Assembly (NCBI GenBank): GCA_947525005.1
Contig: CANNUY010000004.1
Span: 1 to 64,000, forward strand
DNA length: 64,000 nt
Origin: an uncultured Candidatus Melainabacteria bacterium
GTDB taxonomy: Bacteria > Cyanobacteriota > Vampirovibrionia > Gastranaerophilales > Gastranaerophilaceae
Reading direction: 5' to 3'
The notes under the pieces are model-generated. The model was not told where the DNA came from. It made no database searches and saw only the letters and a program-made list of their open reading frames with translations. Positions 61,470 to 64,000 of this stretch are shown one piece after another; the stretch's first letter is position 1, and each line of letters begins with the position of its first letter. The translations under genes and the position numbers were made by a program.

Positions 61470-61476
61470 TAAATGT

Positions 61477-63135
61477 ATGAACGAAGAATTGGCACTATCA
61501 TTAAAACTTGTTCCTACTCTACCTGGATGTTATATTTATTACGATAAAGATGGTGAGATAATCTATATTGGCAAGGCTAAGAACTTAAAAAGGCGAGTAT
61601 CTAGCTATTTTAATAGAACACAGGATAGAGTTAAGGTTGCAGTATTAGTTTCAAAGATTGAGAAGATGGAATATATTATCACTGACTCAGAGGTTGAGGC
61701 TTTGATTTTAGAATCACATCTTATCAAGGAACATAAGCCTAAGTATAATATATTATTAAAAGACGACAAAAATTATCCATATTTTTTGATTACAGATGAA
61801 GATTATCCAAGAATACGAGTTGTAAGAAAGAAGAACTTGAACCAAGAAAAAGGTAGATATTATGGACCTTACACTAATTCACGAGCGATGTATTCTACTT
61901 TAGATTTTTTAAAAAAGATTTTCCCTTTAAAACAGTGTAAACAGCCAAAGTTTTCAAATCGACCTTGCCTATATTATCATATCGGGAAATGCTTAGCACC
62001 TTGTCAGGGAAAAGTTAGCCCTGAAGAATATCAGAATTTGGTTAATCAAGTTGAACTGTTTTTGTCAGGTAAACAATCTGAATTGATTAAAAAACTTAAA
62101 AATCAAATGGAAGAATACGCTAAAGCTGAACAGTTTGAAAAAGCAGGGAAAATGCGTGATAGCTTTATGGACTTGCAAAAGACACTTGAACATCAAAAAG
62201 TCGTTTACGAAAATAGCAAACTTAATGAAGATATTATTGCAAGCATATATGAGGACGGAATTTTTGTATTTGTAATTTTATTGATACGTGAGGGACGATT
62301 GATTGATAAAAAAGAGTTCACTTATTTTGTTGAAAACGAGGATAAGGACGAATTCTTTAAGACAGTTTTTCAAGAATATTATTCTACATTGATGCTTGAA
62401 TATCCTGATAAAATTGTGTCTAGCGATTTAGAGGAATTGAACGCAAAAAACCTTTATCAAGAATGGTTAGAGGTTATAGCACATAAAAAAATTAAAATAA
62501 GTTATGGTAAAGCAAAACAGGGTAAAGAACTTTCTAATTTAGCTATGAAAAATGCACAGATTGTTTATGATAACGCAAAGATTAAGAAGATGAGCGACAT
62601 TAGGAATGACTTTAACGAAGTTGGAAGTTACTTGCAAGAAAGATTGCAGTTGAAGAATTTTCCTAATAGAATTGAATGCTATGATATTTCACACATTCAG
62701 GGTACAAATACGGTTGCATCTATGGTTGTTTTTCATAATGGGTTGAGTAAAAAGACGGCTTATAAAAAATTCAAGATAAAGAGCACAGAGGGTAAACCTG
62801 ATGACTTTTTATCTATGAAAGAGGTTTTGACAAGACGGTTGAAACGATTAGGCGAAAAAAATTGGGAAAAACCTGACTTAATTATTATCGATGGTGGTAA
62901 AGGGCAGTTGTCATCTGTTATGCAGGTGGTTGAGGAGATGGGAGTAAGTGATATCGACTTTGTTTCACTTGCTAAAAGAGAAGAAGAAGTATTTTTGCCA
63001 CATCAATCTGAATCTATTAGAATACCTATAAATTCAAATGCAATGTTTTTGATACAGAGAATACGAGATGAGGCACATAGATTTGCTATCACTTATCATA
63101 GAGATTTGAGGTCAAAGGCACTTAAACAGAAATAA
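61477..63135 (+). CDS. uvrC: UvrABC excinuclease subunit C lacking the C-terminal HhH domain
   Basis: A 552-aa nuclease subunit. The GIY-YIG domain for the 3' cut (about 10-95) has LPGCYIYYDKDGEIIYIGKAKNLKRRV. The Cys region KQCKQPKFSNRPCLYYHIGKCLAPC is at about 150-175. The UVR motif LKNQMEEYAKAEQFEKAGKMRD follows, then the RNase-H-like domain for the 5' cut (about 365-545; ECYDISHIQGTN, LIIIDGGKGQLS, RDEAHRFAITYHR). It stops at LRSKALKQK, exactly where the tandem helix-hairpin-helix domain normally begins. The stop is clean, with no frameshift remnant after it. Confidence 0.93.
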   Translation: MNEELALSLKLVPTLPGCYIYYDKDGEIIYIGKAKNLKRRVSSYFNRTQDRVKVAVLVSKIEKMEYIITDSEVEALILESHLIKEHKPKYNILLKDDKNYPYFLITDEDYPRIRVVRKKNLNQEKGRYYGPYTNSRAMYSTLDFLKKIFPLKQCKQPKFSNRPCLYYHIGKCLAPCQGKVSPEEYQNLVNQVELFLSGKQSELIKKLKNQMEEYAKAEQFEKAGKMRDSFMDLQKTLEHQKVVYENSKLNEDIIASIYEDGIFVFVILLIREGRLIDKKEFTYFVENEDKDEFFKTVFQEYYSTLMLEYPDKIVSSDLEELNAKNLYQEWLEVIAHKKIKISYGKAKQGKELSNLAMKNAQIVYDNAKIKKMSDIRNDFNEVGSYLQERLQLKNFPNRIECYDISHIQGTNTVASMVVFHNGLSKKTAYKKFKIKSTEGKPDDFLSMKEVLTRRLKRLGEKNWEKPDLIIIDGGKGQLSSVMQVVEEMGVSDIDFVSLAKREEEVFLPHQSESIRIPINSNAMFLIQRIRDEAHRFAITYHRDLRSKALKQK

Positions 63136-63142
63136 TTAATAA

Positions 63143-63469
63143 TTAATTATATTTATCAATTAGTTTGTATATTTCATAAATCAGATTTGCTTGCTTATTG
63201 TCTGATATTAGGGATAGGTTTTTTGTTATTTCTTCGGTTGATAAGTTATCGTTTAATTTTGAAAAATCAAAAAGGTCTTTTAATGATACATTTAGAGCAT
63301 TAGATATTGATATCAACAAATCAAGAGGAGGGTTAGTTAGACCTTGCTCAATTTTTGAAATGTGATTTTTACTTCTATCCACAAGCTCAGCTAAATTTTC
63401 TTGAGTAATATTTTGCCTTTTGCGAATATGTTTAATATTTTCGCCTAATAAATGTTTTATTTTATCCAT
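63143..63469 (-). CDS. XRE-family transcriptional regulator
   Basis: A 108-aa protein with an N-terminal helix-turn-helix (about 8-65; IKHIRKRQNITQENLAELVD, HISKIEQGLTNPPLDLL) and a helical C-terminal part that may dimerise. It is transcribed toward uvrC and divergently from another XRE gene 142 bases away. Its start has no clear ribosome site. CATG-centred palindromes lie in the shared intergenic region, so it may repress itself and its neighbour. Confidence 0.85.
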   Translation of the reverse strand: MDKIKHLLGENIKHIRKRQNITQENLAELVDRSKNHISKIEQGLTNPPLDLLISISNALNVSLKDLFDFSKLNDNLSTEEITKNLSLISDNKQANLIYEIYKLIDKYN

Positions 63470-63525
63470 ATAATATATGCTTTCAAATTAATACTACAAA
63501 GGAATAACGAATTTATAAACAAAAC

Positions 63526-63579
63526 TTGATAATTATTTTTACATGATATATAATCATGTCATGATTATTTAACATGTTA
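63526..63579 (+). promoter_or_regulatory. Promoter and CATG-palindrome operators between the XRE genes
   Basis: TTGATA (63526-63531), a 17-base spacer and TATAAT (63549-63554) form a good plus-strand promoter. Three inverted repeats overlap it: CATGAT-N5-ATCATG (63542-63558), AATCATG-T-CATGATT (63552-63566) and TAACATGTTA (63570-63579). These are probable operators. Confidence 0.55.
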
Positions 63580-63611
63580 AAAATTTTTGTTGGAAGAGGT
63601 AATTATATCTT

Positions 63612-63941
63612 ATGGAGAACCTTAATTTAAAGAACATCGGGAGCTTGATAAAAGCAAAACGAAAAGAGATGGGATATACTCAATCAGAACTTGCTGATAA
63701 GGTTGGGATAAGTGCTCAACACTGCTCAAGAATAGAAAGAGGGGAATATATTCCTAGCTTACAAACTTTTTTAGTTATCGTTGAGGTTTTAAATTTAGAT
63801 ATTTCTAAATTACAACTCAAAGATGATAACGACATTTCATCGACTATGTATGAAATATTGAGGTTGTTGGAGAAATTCAATAACACTCAACAACAGGCTG
63901 TTTTGTCGTTTTTAAAAACGATGAACCCTGTTAACGCTTGA
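63612..63941 (+). CDS. XRE-family transcriptional regulator
   Basis: A 109-aa protein with an N-terminal helix-turn-helix (about 9-65; IGSLIKAKRKEMGYTQSELAD, HCSRIERGEYIPSLQTFL) and a C-terminal helix (MYEILRLLEKFNNTQQQAVL). It is similar in plan to the divergent XRE gene but not a close duplicate. GGAAGAGG lies about 13 bases before the ATG. It is probably controlled by the CATG palindromes that overlap its promoter. Confidence 0.85.
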   Translation: MENLNLKNIGSLIKAKRKEMGYTQSELADKVGISAQHCSRIERGEYIPSLQTFLVIVEVLNLDISKLQLKDDNDISSTMYEILRLLEKFNNTQQQAVLSFLKTMNPVNA

Positions 63942-63964
63942 TAATTAAATAAAAAAACACTCAA

Positions 63965-64000
63965 CGTCATTCCGAATTGCGAATTTACACTCTGCCGAAC
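63965..64000. repeat. Partial dispersed repeat at the right edge
   Basis: GTCATTCCGAATTGCGAA repeats the GTCATTCCGAA motif found at 96-106. The window ends inside the element. Confidence 0.45.

Noticed and set aside
1..64000. tRNA, rRNA or tmRNA genes
   Set aside because: I checked the intergenic stretches for cloverleaf and tmRNA or RNase P RNA signatures by eye and found none. A covariance-model scan would be decisive.

Overview
The window is AT-rich, densely coded bacterial DNA. I saw no rRNA, tRNA or CRISPR. The organism has an outer membrane: it carries an Omp85/BamA with an OmpH/Skp partner, a two-partner secretion pair and an autotransporter. The gene set also includes Mini-III, Hcp-type, GGGtGRT and NifU-like proteins, and dispersed GTCATTGCGAGG...GGCAATCC repeats. 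Together these suggest an anaerobic, gut-type, non-photosynthetic relative of Cyanobacteria (Vampirovibrionia/Melainabacteria, Gastranaerophilales-like). That placement is an inference; no marker in the window proves it.

Layout. Positions 1-460 hold dispersed repeats. Positions 463-7821 (minus) are a run of short-tailed-phage-like virion genes: scaffold, major capsid, decoration, a 59-aa protein, adaptor, beta-propeller tail protein, GNAT-like protein, Asn/Ser-rich protein and amidase. A plus-strand pair of small membrane proteins interrupts the run. Positions 8267-14474 are housekeeping genes: two crcB, mrnC, holB, holA, clpP, an unknown and a uridine-kinase-like gene. Positions 14614-16950 (minus) return to phage-like genes: the portal and a Cys-containing protein. 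The two phage-like operons share a ~112-bp upstream element at nearly the same distance from their first genes. No integrase, terminase, replication, holin or tail-fibre gene is present in the window. I read this as a domesticated, co-regulated capsid gene set, possibly gene-transfer-agent-like.

Positions 17277-31881 contain rnpA, small membrane proteins, a lipase-like protein, rpsP, the GGGtGRT/NifU-like pair, a phosphoesterase-apt-glycosyltransferase operon, a PilZ-TPR-ACT operon, rimP-nusA with a possible leader attenuator, and recF. Positions 31975-38564 hold bamA, ompH, a soluble FlhA-C-like protein fused to a DUF4177-like domain, and a Ski2-like helicase. Positions 38998-42726 encode a REC-PAS-histidine kinase, a LuxR-type regulator and an unknown protein. 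Positions 43167-54393 are a surface-protein island: TpsA, TpsB and an autotransporter with a long tail after its barrel. Positions 54509-63941 hold an Hcp homologue that has lost most cluster ligands, a primary-type sigma factor, rlmB, nadA, comEC, a UvrC lacking its helix-hairpin-helix end, and two divergent XRE regulators.

A recurrent feature is a -10 box placed 6 bases before the ATG with no Shine-Dalgarno sequence (crcB, holA, rnpA, the PilZ gene, the kinase, comEC), which predicts frequent leaderless mRNAs.
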